DNA from: Streptomyces sp. I05A-00742
Lineage (GTDB): Bacteria; Actinomycetota; Actinomycetes; Streptomycetales; Streptomycetaceae
Length of the DNA stretch: 40,199 nucleotides
Direction of reading: 5' to 3'
Assembly (NCBI RefSeq): GCF_013055795.1
Contig: NZ_JABETO010000022.1
Coordinates: 1 to 40,199, forward strand
A model generated the notes under the pieces. It did no database searches, had not been told where the DNA came from, and saw only the letters and a list, made by a program, of their open reading frames with translations. Positions 7,621 to 15,951 of this stretch are shown here, piece after piece (the first letter of the stretch is position 1; each line of letters opens with the position of its first letter). The position numbers and the translations under genes are program-made.

Positions 7621-9924
7621 ATGGGTCTTGACGGGCGGGAAGAGCCGTACGGGAACGAGGAGGCGGGTGCCGCGGCATCGCACCGGGCGCCGTCCGGCGT
7701 GCCCGGACAGGGTGGTCCACGCGGCCGCGGTCGCGGGCGGCACGGAGGGTCGCGGCCGAGCGTTCCCCAGCAACGCGGGAGCGAGTGGGGCGGCGCCTTC
7801 GACGCAACCCTCGCGCGCCCGTCCGACGGCGCTTCCGGCAGTGGAGCTTCCAGCAGCGGTGCTTCCGGCGGCGCTCTCGTCCCGGGGGCGCCGACGCCTC
7901 CGGGCCTGCCCGGTCCCGACGGCGCGTCCATGGAGCCCTCGGCGTCCACGGAGTCCTCGGGCGAGGCCGGGGCCCCCGGGAGCGGTGACGACGCGGGCGG
8001 TGACGGCGACGGAAAACAGGCCGGCACCGACGCCGGCAGGGCCGGCACGGAGGACAACGACTGCGCCGAGGCCGATCCGCCGCTCTCCGACACGGAGTTG
8101 GTCGCACGGCTGCGCGACGGCGAGGACGTGGGCGGGGAGGCGTACGCCCTGCTCTACCGGCGGCACGCCGCCGCGGTGCGCGGCTACGCCCGCACCTGCT
8201 GCCGTGACGTCCACACCGCCGAGGACCTGACCAACGAGGTGTTCGCCGCCACGCTCCAGGCGGTGCGCCGGGGGGCCGGGCCCGACACGGCGGTGCGCGC
8301 GTACCTGCTCACCACCGTGCGGCGGGTGGCCGCCGCCTGGGCCCGGAGCGCGCGGCGGGAACAGCTCGTCGAGGACTTCGCGGTCTTCGCCGTGTCCGCG
8401 GCCGGCGCCTCGGTGGCCCCCGAGGACACGCCGGTCGACCCGGGCGCGGACGTCCGAGCCATGCGGCAGGCCGAGACCTCCCTCGCCGTCCAGGCGTTCC
8501 GCAGCCTGCCCGAGCGGTGGCAGACGGTGCTCTGGCACACCACCGTGGAGGAGGAGACGCCCAGCCAGGTCGCGCCGTTGCTGGGGCTGAGCCCCAACGC
8601 CACGGCCGTGCTGGCCCACCGGGCCCGCGAAGGCCTGCGTCAGGCGTACCTGCAGGCCCATGTCAGCGCGTCGCTGACCTCCGCCGGGAGTTGTGCCCAG
8701 TACGCCGACCGGCTCGGCGCCTACGCGCGCGGCGGGCTGCGGATGCGGGCCGAGCGGGGGCTGCGGAAGCACCTGGCGGAGTGCGCCCGGTGCCGCACGG
8801 CGGCGCTGGAACTGGCGGACGTCAACGCGCGGTTGCGCGCGGTGCTGCCGGTGGCGCTCATCGGCTGGTTCACCGCCGGGGCCTCGGTCAAGGCGGTCGC
8901 GGGACTCGCGGCCGGCGCGGGGACGGCCGCGGGCGCCGGTGCCGCGGCGGCGGCCGGGTCCGGAACGTCCGGTGCGGGGGGTACGAGCGGTGGTGCCGCG
9001 GTGGGTGAAGGGCTGGGCGCTCCGGCAAAGGTGGCGCTCGGGGTGGGGGCGGCCGTCCTCGCGGCGGGTGCCGTCCTCGCCTACGCCCTGTCCGGCGACT
9101 CCCCCGAGCCGCCCAGAAAGCCGCAGGCCAGAAGCTCGGCGGCGCCCGTCGTCCCGTCCCGTGAGCCCGACCCGACCCCGCCGGAGCACCGGTCCCCCGC
9201 GCCCCGGCCGGTCGCGAAGCACGCGGCCGCGCCCGCCCCCGCCTCGTCCCCCGCGCCGACCCCGACGCCCGCCGCTTCGCCGTCCGCCACCCCGTCGGCG
9301 CCCCCGCCCCCGACCCGCCCCGCTCCTCCCCCACCGCCTGCCCGGAAGCCGTCCCCGAAGCCCACGCCGCCCCCTCCCGAACCCACCGTCTACCGGCTGA
9401 ACGACCTGGACTTCGACGTGTTCGGGGACGCCGCGGATCCGCAGGTGCGGATCGACGAGGGCAGCCTGGTGTGGCAGCGCGAGGGGCTGCGGGTCGGCGG
9501 CGTCACATACCGCCATGGGGTGAGCGTCGGCCCGTCGTCATCGGTCGCCATCGATCTGAACCGTTCCTGCACGGCGTTCGACGCGATGGCGGGCCTCGAC
9601 GATCTGTCGCTCGGCTTCGGGTCGGTGCGGTTCTCGGTCTTCGCGGACGGGGAGCGCCTGTGGACGTCGCGTGTCGTGCACGGCGGGGATCCGGCCGTCC
9701 CCGTCCACACCGCGTTGACCGGCCGTCGGACGCTCCGGCTGGAGGTGGAGACGGTGGCGCCCGGCGAACGGACGCCGGAGAAGTGGGAGGAGTCGGAGGA
9801 GCGGCCGGACGGGGGCGACGTGCTCGCGGCGGTGCACCGGGCGGCGCTCGCGTCGGTCGCGCGGACGGCGCTCGCGGAGCCGGCGCTCGCGGACTGGGCG
9901 GCGTCCCGGATCACCTGCACCTGA
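7621..9924 (+). CDS. Membrane-anchored ECF sigma factor fused to anti-sigma-like, NPCBM-like domains
   Basis: A 767-residue fusion. Residues 1-150 are disordered (Gly/Ser/Pro). Sigma region 2 is about 156-245 (LTNEVFAATLQAV) and region 4 about 285-345 (RSLPERWQTVLWHT). A zinc-finger anti-sigma-like segment at about 355-405 contains HLAECARC (His384, Cys388, Cys391). Hydrophobic stretches at about 407-430 and 470-490 can cross the membrane. A Pro/Ala/Lys stalk runs about 492-588. The end (590-767) looks like an NPCBM/NEW2 carbohydrate-binding module, ending in ADWAASRIT. Sensing outside and transcription inside would thus be one polypeptide, perhaps released by proteolysis (inference). From memory this matches the ECF52-type factor SCO4117, reported to affect antibiotics and morphogenesis in S. 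coelicolor. GGGAG precedes ATG 7621. The stop is 5 bp from the stop of the next, convergent gene. Confidence 0.9.
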   Translation: MGLDGREEPYGNEEAGAAASHRAPSGVPGQGGPRGRGRGRHGGSRPSVPQQRGSEWGGAFDATLARPSDGASGSGASSSGASGGALVPGAPTPPGLPGPDGASMEPSASTESSGEAGAPGSGDDAGGDGDGKQAGTDAGRAGTEDNDCAEADPPLSDTELVARLRDGEDVGGEAYALLYRRHAAAVRGYARTCCRDVHTAEDLTNEVFAATLQAVRRGAGPDTAVRAYLLTTVRRVAAAWARSARREQLVEDFAVFAVSAAGASVAPEDTPVDPGADVRAMRQAETSLAVQAFRSLPERWQTVLWHTTVEEETPSQVAPLLGLSPNATAVLAHRAREGLRQAYLQAHVSASLTSAGSCAQYADRLGAYARGGLRMRAERGLRKHLAECARCRTAALELADVNARLRAVLPVALIGWFTAGASVKAVAGLAAGAGTAAGAGAAAAAGSGTSGAGGTSGGAAVGEGLGAPAKVALGVGAAVLAAGAVLAYALSGDSPEPPRKPQARSSAAPVVPSREPDPTPPEHRSPAPRPVAKHAAAPAPASSPAPTPTPAASPSATPSAPPPPTRPAPPPPPARKPSPKPTPPPPEPTVYRLNDLDFDVFGDAADPQVRIDEGSLVWQREGLRVGGVTYRHGVSVGPSSSVAIDLNRSCTAFDAMAGLDDLSLGFGSVRFSVFADGERLWTSRVVHGGDPAVPVHTALTGRRTLRLEVETVAPGERTPEKWEESEERPDGGDVLAAVHRAALASVARTALAEPALADWAASRITCT

Positions 9925-9929
9925 GGGCA

Positions 9930-12095
9930 CTACAGGCTCGGCCGCGGCACCACTCCGCTCGCCACCGCCCGCATCCGCGGTGCCGCCGGGCCCGTCCAGC
10001 AGGTACCGCGCCGGGCGAGCAGCCGTCGCAGCCACACCTCCGTGGCGACCAGTTCGGTGAGGCCGTCCAGGGGCAGGGGCGTGCCCTCGGCGGCGGCCTG
10101 GAGGGCGTTGCGGACCACTCCGGCCTCGATCAGTCCCGCGTCCGCGAGCAGGGGGGCGTCGAACAGCTGGAGGAGGGGCGCCGCGTAGGCCCGTAGGCCC
10201 GCGCGGACGGCCGCGGTGTGCGCCGCGTGCGTGGGCGCGCCCCAGCCGGGCGGCAGGTCGCGGATACCCGCTCCCGCGAGGACGGTGCGCAGGATGGCGG
10301 CGCGCGCCCCTGGTTGTACGCGGAGCGCCTGGGGCAGCGCGCGGCAGGCCCGGACGACCTGGTTGTCGAGAAAGGGGGCGTGCAGCCGCTGTCCGCGGAT
10401 CTCCGCCGCCTGTTCGAGGATGCGGTGGTCCGCCGCGTGCCGGCCGAGGGCGGCGGCGGCCCGCTGCTCCCCAGGGCGCTGCGGCAGTCCCGTCGGCCGG
10501 ATGGCGGCGGACTGGAGGCGGACCGACACCTCCGCGAGCGCCGTTCCCGTGAGCCACCGTGCGGCGGGTCCGGGGCGGCACCAGGTGAGGGCCGCGAGCG
10601 AGGCGTCCACGGCGCCCGGCGGACCGGCGGAGTCCTCGCCCGCGGCGAAGCCGGGTGCCAGGAACCGGGCCGCGGCCTCCTCCAGTCCCTCCCGGTAGGA
10701 CGTGCGGGCCAGTCGGCGCGCCGCCCGGTAGACGGTGAGGGGGACGAGCACCGAGAACCCCCCGAGCGCCGGCGACCCGTCCGCGCGGGCCAGTGCGGAG
10801 ACCGGGCGCAGGAGGTGGCGGCGCCGACGGCCCATCAGGAGGTCGGCGAGGCGCGCCGGATGGGCGTCGAGCACCTGTCGGGCCCCGTGTCCCGTGAAGT
10901 GGTCCGCGCTGCCCGCCGCGAGCCGGTGGCGGTGGCGGGCGGCCGTGACGAGGGCGGGTGAGGGTTCGTCGGTCAGCGGCCCGTTCAGCAGGTCGGCGTA
11001 GGGCAGGGCCTCCTCGGCCGCGGCGACGACGACGTGGTGCAGTCGTGGGTCGGCGGCCAGGGCCCGGGCCCGGCCGAGCTCCGCCTCGCGCGCCCCGCCG
11101 CGGTCCGCCACCAGGTCGTTGAAGGTGACGACGTGCAGCCGCTCGCCCGCGCCCGTGCCGTGGCCGAGGGGGGTGCCCGGCAGGCCGGGCAGTCCGGCGG
11201 CGAGCAGGGCCAGGGTGGCGGAGGCGCTGCCGCCGGAGAGGTCGGCGCCGATGCCGGGGGCCGGGCCGCCGCGGGCCGCGCGCCGGAAGGCGGGTCCCAT
11301 GCCGGGCACGGGACCGGGGTCGGAGCCGTCGGGGAAGCCGTTGGCGAAGCCGTCCGGTGCGTGGCGGGGTGCGGCGAAGCGGGTGCGCACGGCCTCGACG
11401 AGGGCGTCGCGCACGCCGTCCACGGCCTGGGCGGCGTCGCGTTCGGGGGCGGCCACGGCGAGCGAGGCCGTCGGTTCGTACCCCATGATGTCCCGGGCGC
11501 CGTCGCGCACCACCAGCGCGTGCCCCGGCGGGACGCGCCGTACGCCGGTGTAGGGCGTGCCGTCGCCCAGCGCCTCGGGGGAGTCGGGGCAGGCGAGCAG
11601 CGCGGCGAGGTAGCCGATGTCGAGCTCCGCCTCGACGAGGTCGGCGAGGGGCAGGGCGGCGGTGGCGTAGGCGGTGCCGCCGGCCCAGGCGGTGTGGAAG
11701 ACGGGCCGGGCACCGGCCAGGTCGCCGGCGACGGTGATGCGACGGCCGATCTGGGCGACGGCCGTGTAGCTGCCGGGCCATGCGGTGAGGTGGCGCAGGG
11801 CGCCGCCGCGGGTGGCGAGGAGTCCGGTGCGCAGCTGGTGGTCGTCGGCTCCGCAGCGGCCGAGGACGACGAGGCGGGCGACGGGCGACGCCGTGGTGTG
11901 CCGGGTGCCGTTCGGGGGCGGACCGGCGTGGACGACGCGGATCTCGTCGGGGCGCCAGTCGCCCACCGCCCACAGCGGATCCGGGTCGTCCCACAGGAGT
12001 TGGGCGCCCACGGGGCGGACCGCCGGTGCGGTGGGGACGCCGGTCCGGGAACCGGCCCCGGAGGTGGTGCAGCTCCACCCCACCAACCAGCGCAT
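9930..12095 (-). CDS. Orphan asparagine-synthetase-like protein (lasso-cyclase-like fold)
   Basis: A 721-residue protein with the two-part layout of class B asparagine synthetases. There is an N-terminal Ntn-amidotransferase-like domain (MRWLVGWSCTTSG start, then VAGDLAGARPVFHTAW) and a C-terminal adenylating PP-loop domain (about 270-700; REQ-like tail EIRGQRLHAPFLDNQVVRA). The residue after Met is not Cys, so glutaminase activity is unlikely, as in lasso peptide cyclases. The PP-loop reads SGGSASA where the family has SGGxDS, so the conserved Asp is missing. ATG 12095 is chosen for GGAGG five bases upstream; a GTG at 12107 overlaps that site. No precursor peptide, RRE protein or leader protease is adjacent. 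Function unknown; it may be an amide-bond ligase with altered ATP handling or a non-catalytic protein. Confidence 0.78.
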   Translation of the reverse strand: MRWLVGWSCTTSGAGSRTGVPTAPAVRPVGAQLLWDDPDPLWAVGDWRPDEIRVVHAGPPPNGTRHTTASPVARLVVLGRCGADDHQLRTGLLATRGGALRHLTAWPGSYTAVAQIGRRITVAGDLAGARPVFHTAWAGGTAYATAALPLADLVEAELDIGYLAALLACPDSPEALGDGTPYTGVRRVPPGHALVVRDGARDIMGYEPTASLAVAAPERDAAQAVDGVRDALVEAVRTRFAAPRHAPDGFANGFPDGSDPGPVPGMGPAFRRAARGGPAPGIGADLSGGSASATLALLAAGLPGLPGTPLGHGTGAGERLHVVTFNDLVADRGGAREAELGRARALAADPRLHHVVVAAAEEALPYADLLNGPLTDEPSPALVTAARHRHRLAAGSADHFTGHGARQVLDAHPARLADLLMGRRRRHLLRPVSALARADGSPALGGFSVLVPLTVYRAARRLARTSYREGLEEAAARFLAPGFAAGEDSAGPPGAVDASLAALTWCRPGPAARWLTGTALAEVSVRLQSAAIRPTGLPQRPGEQRAAAALGRHAADHRILEQAAEIRGQRLHAPFLDNQVVRACRALPQALRVQPGARAAILRTVLAGAGIRDLPPGWGAPTHAAHTAAVRAGLRAYAAPLLQLFDAPLLADAGLIEAGVVRNALQAAAEGTPLPLDGLTELVATEVWLRRLLARRGTCWTGPAAPRMRAVASGVVPRPSL

Positions 12096-12855
12096 CGCCG
12101 CCTCCACAGGCTGTGGACAACTATCGAGTAGCAGTCATCATGCACAGCGGGACGGGCGGCGCACATCGAACGGGCCACTCATGGCCGTCGACGAGAGCCT
12201 CAACTGGCGGGAAACCGGGGCGAACTGGCGTCACACCATGGCGCATGCACACCCCATGCTGCCACGGTTGACGGCGCATGAAACGGTTTCCGGCCGGACT
12301 CCGCCCGGGGCGCGCCCCGGGCGTACGGCGGGTTTCGGCCGTTTCTCGCGAGGCGCGCGCCCTCCGGCAAGGGGCGCCTCGTGCGGCGGAGGGGTGCCTT
12401 ATTCGACAGGAGGGCGCCTCGTTCCCTCCCGCGAACACCGTCGGAGGCCGGCCTCCCGGGCTCCTCCGCGGACCGTGAACGCCTCCGGGCGGAGGGGGCG
12501 TTCACCCCTGTCGGCGCGGTCTGCGCAGCCCGGGAGGCACGAGCCGCACCCCCCGGACCGGTCCGCCGCCCGCGGGGAATGAGGCGACGGCTTCCCCCAG
12601 CCCACTGGAACCAGTGCAGCGGGCCAACCCACGCGGAACCATGGAACCGCTCCGGCGATGGCGTGTACAAGGCGCACAGCAGGCGCACGGCCACACACAG
12701 CCGGAGCACGCGCCCCTCGATGCACGTACATGCGGACCAGAATCTCGCCATCCGGGACAACGCCCCTTAACGGTCGGGATGTGGGGAACTACGCTGGGTT
12801 TACGAATGCCCCGCGCCTATGCCGGGGCGGGCATCGTTGTTGCCGAGGGGTGCGC
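12096..12855. other. Long divergent gap with a perfect 20-base palindrome
   Basis: These 760 bases separate two divergent genes, far more than needed for two promoters. GCCCGGGG-CGCG-CCCCGGGC (12303-12322) is a perfect palindrome. A GGCGCCTC word recurs around 12370 and 12415. Short frames on both strands lack a ribosome site with matching codon bias, so no gene is called. A small RNA or a short peptide gene cannot be excluded. Confidence 0.45.
12767..12795 (+). promoter_or_regulatory. Predicted promoter of the SpaA/NsdA-like gene
   Basis: TTAACG (12767-12772) and TACGCT (12790-12795) are separated by 17 bases and fit a housekeeping (HrdB-type) promoter. Transcription would start near 12802, giving a leader of about 54 bases in which GCCCCG and CGGGGC words can form a small stem before the GAGGGG ribosome site. 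Confidence 0.55.
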
Positions 12856-14307
12856 ATGTCCAGGGAGCCACGCGGACCGAACGAGAAGCTGGGCACGGTC
12901 CTCGCTCTCGCGGGGATCAGCAACGCCGGTCTGGCGCGGAGGGTCAACGACCTCGGTGCACAGCGGGGATTGACGCTGCGGTACGACAAGACGTCGGTCG
13001 CCCGGTGGGTGTCCAAGGGCATGGTTCCGCAGGGTGCCGCCCCCCACCTGATCGCCGCCGCGATAGCGGGCAAGCTGGGCCGCCCGGTGCCGCTGCACGA
13101 GATCGGGCTCGCCGAATCCGACCCCGCGCCGGAGGTGGGCCTCGCCTTCCCGCGCGATGTCGGCCAGGCGGTCCGCTCGGCGACCGAGCTCTACCGGCTG
13201 GATTCCGCCGGTCGCCGCGGGGGCGGTGGGATCTGGCAGAGTCTCGCGGGATCGTTTTCCGTCAGCGCGTACTCCACGCCCGCGTCCCGCTGGCTGATAA
13301 CCCCCGCCGACAGTTCGGTGGCGCGGGAACCGCAGCAGGCGGCCCGGGAGCGGGAGGCCGGCACCGTCCCGGACTGCGGTTTACCGCAACGCGTCGGCCA
13401 CAGCGACGTGTCCAAGCTGCGGGAGGCGGCGGACGACGCCCGCCGCTGGGACTCCAAGTACGGGGGCGGCGACTGGCGTTCGTCCATGGTGCCGGAGTGC
13501 CTGCGGGTCGACGCGGCGCCGCTGCTCCTGGGGGCGTACAGCGACGAGGTGGGGCGCGCGCTGTTCGGCGCGACCGCCGAACTCACGCGGCTCGCCGGGT
13601 GGATGGCCTTCGACACCGGCCAACAGGAGGCCGCCCAGCGCTACTACATCCAGGCCCTGCGGCTGGCCCGCGCGGCGGCCGACGTACCGCTCGGCGGATA
13701 CGTCCTGGCCTCGATGAGCCTCCAGGCCACCTACCGCGGTTACGCGGACGAGGGCGTGGACCTCGCCCAGGCCGCCCTGGAACGCAACCGGGGCCTGGCC
13801 ACCGCCCGCACGATGAGCTTCTTCCGCCTGGTCGAGGCGCGGGCCCAGGCGAAGGCCGGCGACCAGCCGGCCTGCGGCGCAGCCCTCAAGGCCGCCGAGG
13901 GCTGGCTGGAGCGGGCCCGGCCGGGCGACCCCGACCCGTCCTGGCTGGACTTCTACACCCAGGAGCGATTCGCCGCCGACGCCGCCGAGTGCTACCGGGA
14001 CCTGCGCATGCCGCGCCAGGTCCAGCGGTTCACCGAGCAGGCGCTGTCCCGGCCCACCGAGGAGTTCGTGCGCTCGCACGGGCTGCGGCTCGTGGTGTCG
14101 GCCGTCGCCGAGCTGGAGTCGGGCAACCTCGACGCGGCCTGCGCGGCGGGGGTGCGGGCGGTGGAGGTCGCGGGGAGGATCTCGTCGGCGCGCACGACGG
14201 AGTACGTCAGGGACCTGCTGCACCGGCTGGAGCCGTACGGGAACGAGCCGCGGGTGGTGGAGCTGCGGGAGCGGGCGCGGCCGTTATTGGTGGCTTCGAC
14301 GGCGTGA
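12856..14307 (+). CDS. NsdA/SpaA-like sporulation-associated regulator
   Basis: A 483-residue cytoplasmic protein of the streptomycete family annotated as sporulation-associated or NsdA-like. An N-terminal putative DNA-binding part spans about 1-85 (LGTVLALAGISNAGLARRVN, then YDKTSVARWVSKGMVPQGAA). The C-terminal half is Ala-rich helical repeats resembling TPR (ALRLARAAADVPLGGYVLAS and related). NsdA-type proteins are known as negative regulators of sporulation and antibiotics; this exact protein's role is not established by sequence. ATG 12856 is used because GAGGGG (12845-12850) lies five bases upstream, although the frame is open from 12658. A predicted promoter is at 12767-12795. It shares a chromosomal block with the AtrA-like regulator and the sigma factor, both linked to differentiation. 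Confidence 0.82.
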   Translation: MSREPRGPNEKLGTVLALAGISNAGLARRVNDLGAQRGLTLRYDKTSVARWVSKGMVPQGAAPHLIAAAIAGKLGRPVPLHEIGLAESDPAPEVGLAFPRDVGQAVRSATELYRLDSAGRRGGGGIWQSLAGSFSVSAYSTPASRWLITPADSSVAREPQQAAREREAGTVPDCGLPQRVGHSDVSKLREAADDARRWDSKYGGGDWRSSMVPECLRVDAAPLLLGAYSDEVGRALFGATAELTRLAGWMAFDTGQQEAAQRYYIQALRLARAAADVPLGGYVLASMSLQATYRGYADEGVDLAQAALERNRGLATARTMSFFRLVEARAQAKAGDQPACGAALKAAEGWLERARPGDPDPSWLDFYTQERFAADAAECYRDLRMPRQVQRFTEQALSRPTEEFVRSHGLRLVVSAVAELESGNLDAACAAGVRAVEVAGRISSARTTEYVRDLLHRLEPYGNEPRVVELRERARPLLVASTA

Positions 14308-14673
14308 GAGGGGGGTGTGCTTTTCCGGCGCTTCCGGCGCTCCGGGCGCTTTCGACGCTCCCGGCGCTTCCCTCGCTCCCGGCGCTTCCGGGTCGCCGCG
14401 GTCCGTCGGGGCTGCTCGTCGGCCGCGTTTCCGGCCGGCTTCCGCCCCCTGGGCCCCTCCGTGCTTCGCCCCCGTTCCACGTCCCCTTCCATGCCCTCTT
14501 CTTCGCCCCCGTTCTTCACTCTCCCGGCCTTCACGACCTTTCGGCCGTTTCCGGCCTTTCCCCTGGTCCGACGATGTTTCGGCCCGTTGTCAGTGGCGCA
14601 CGTCATCATAGGAGCCGTGAGTCGGCCGCAGCGGAGACGGCCGACCGGTGCGGGAGGGCGGGGAGGTGACCTC
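14308..14673 (+). other. Pyrimidine-rich intergenic stretch with tandem 9-bp repeats
   Basis: No gene is supported. It begins with the 9-bp tandem array described separately, continues as T/C-rich sequence to about 14580, and ends with the leader of the oxidase gene. Open frames through it have poor codon bias and run into the oxidase frame from an unlikely start. Confidence 0.5.
14323..14394. repeat. Degenerate 9-bp tandem repeat array
   Basis: About eight consecutive units related to TTCCGGCGC. The first two are exact at 14323-14331 and 14332-14340; later units are TCCGGGCGC, TTTCGACGC, TCCCGGCGC, TTCCCTCGC, TCCCGGCGC and TTCCGGGTC. It starts 16 bases after the upstream stop codon. Confidence 0.8.
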
Positions 14674-15882
14674 ATGGGGGCGTACGACTGCGACGTGCTG
14701 GTGATCGGCGGCGGCATCGTGGGCCTGTCGACGGCCTACGCGGTCACGCGCGCCGCGCCGGGCACGAGCGTCGTCGTGCTGGAGAAGGAGCCCGGTCCCG
14801 CGCGGCACCAGACGGGGCGCAACAGCGGGGTGATCCACAGCGGGATCTACTACCCGCCGGGGTCGCTCAAGGCCAGGTTCGCGGTGCAGGGTGCGGCGGA
14901 GATGGTGAAGTTCTGCACCGAGCACGGCCTGCCGCACGAGGTCACCGGCAAGTTGATCGTCGCCACCGACCGGGCCGAGCTGCCGCGCCTCCACGCCCTC
15001 GTCCAGCGCGGCCGGGGGAACGGCATTCCCGTCCGCGAACTGGGCCCGGCCCAGATAGCCGAGTTCGAGCCGGAGGTGCGGGGCGTGGGCGCGATCCACG
15101 TCGGCACCACGGGGGTGTGCGACTTCGGCGCGGTCGCCGCCCGCCTGGCCCGGCTCGCCGAGGACGCGGGGGCCTCGGTGCGCTACGGGGCGGAGGTCCG
15201 CGTGGTGGGCCGGCGCGGGTCGACGGTCGCCGTACGGACGGCGGACGGCACCGTGGTGCGCGCCCGCGCCCTGGTCAACTGCGCGGGTCTGCACAGCGAC
15301 CGGGTGGCGCGGCTGGCGGGTGACGACCCGGGGGTACGGATCCTCCCCTTCCGCGGCGAGTACTACGCGCTCGCGCCCTCCGCGGAGGGCCGGGTGCGCG
15401 GCCTGGTCTACCCGGTGCCCGACCCGGCCTTCCCCTTCCTCGGGGTCCACCTCACCCGGGGCATCGACGGCCATGTGCACCTGGGTCCGAACGCGGTGCC
15501 CGCGCTGGCCCGCGAGGGGTACGCGTGGCGGACCGTACGGCCCCGGGAGCTGGCCGGCACCGCCGCCTTCCCCGGCACGTGGCGGCTCGCCCGCAGGCAC
15601 TGGCGGTACGGAGCGGGCGAGGTGCGGCGGTCCCTGTCGAAGCCCGCCTTCACCGCGGCGGTCCGCCGCCTCCTGCCGGACGTCACGGCCGACGACCTGA
15701 TACCCGCCCCGTCGGGGGTCCGCGCCCAGGCGGTGCTCCGGGACGGCACGCTGGCCGACGACTTCCTGTTCGCCCGTTCCCCGCGCATGGTGCACGTCCT
15801 CAACGCGCCGTCGCCCGCGGCGACGGCCTCGCTGCCGATCGGACGGGAGGTGGCGCGGAGGGTGCTGGCGGAGCTGCGCTGA
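14674..15882 (+). CDS. lhgO: L-2-hydroxyglutarate oxidase-like FAD enzyme
   Basis: A 402-residue FAD-dependent oxidoreductase of the DAO family. It begins with the dinucleotide-binding VLVIGGGIVGLSTAYAV (about residues 8-24). The hallmark LhgO segment TGRNSGVIHSGIYYPPGSLK lies near 49-68. Family members oxidise L-2-hydroxyglutarate to 2-oxoglutarate, passing electrons to the quinone pool or oxygen, and so repair a metabolic by-product. Length is normal. ATG 14674 is preceded by GGGGAGGTGA. The frame stays open upstream through the repeat-rich gap, but those starts lack ribosome sites. TrmB follows on the same strand 66 bp later with its own predicted promoter. Confidence 0.87.
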   Translation: MGAYDCDVLVIGGGIVGLSTAYAVTRAAPGTSVVVLEKEPGPARHQTGRNSGVIHSGIYYPPGSLKARFAVQGAAEMVKFCTEHGLPHEVTGKLIVATDRAELPRLHALVQRGRGNGIPVRELGPAQIAEFEPEVRGVGAIHVGTTGVCDFGAVAARLARLAEDAGASVRYGAEVRVVGRRGSTVAVRTADGTVVRARALVNCAGLHSDRVARLAGDDPGVRILPFRGEYYALAPSAEGRVRGLVYPVPDPAFPFLGVHLTRGIDGHVHLGPNAVPALAREGYAWRTVRPRELAGTAAFPGTWRLARRHWRYGAGEVRRSLSKPAFTAAVRRLLPDVTADDLIPAPSGVRAQAVLRDGTLADDFLFARSPRMVHVLNAPSPAATASLPIGREVARRVLAELR

Positions 15883-15933
15883 GCGGCGCGGTGGCTGTCA
15901 TGTGCAGAACGTTCCAGGTGGGGCGCCCGCCCG

Positions 15934-15951
15934 TACTATGGAAGAACTGTG
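15934..15951 (+). promoter_or_regulatory. Possible near-leaderless promoter of trmB
   Basis: TACTAT (15934-15939) is a good -10 element and ends nine bases before the GTG start at 15949. No ribosome site lies between, so the transcript would be leaderless or nearly so. No -35 was recognised. Confidence 0.4.

Noticed and set aside
12121..12438. Small genes in the 12096-12855 gap
   Set aside because: Frames on both strands lack a ribosome site and typical codon bias, and resemble no known family.
9930..12855. Lasso peptide biosynthetic cluster
   Set aside because: The asparagine-synthetase-like gene suggests it, but no precursor, RRE/PqqD-like protein or leader protease lies beside it, and the PP-loop Asp is missing.
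14317..14673. N-terminal extension of the L-2-hydroxyglutarate oxidase
   Set aside because: The frame is open, but the region is a 9-bp repeat plus pyrimidine tract, and ATG 14674 has a strong ribosome site right before the FAD motif.
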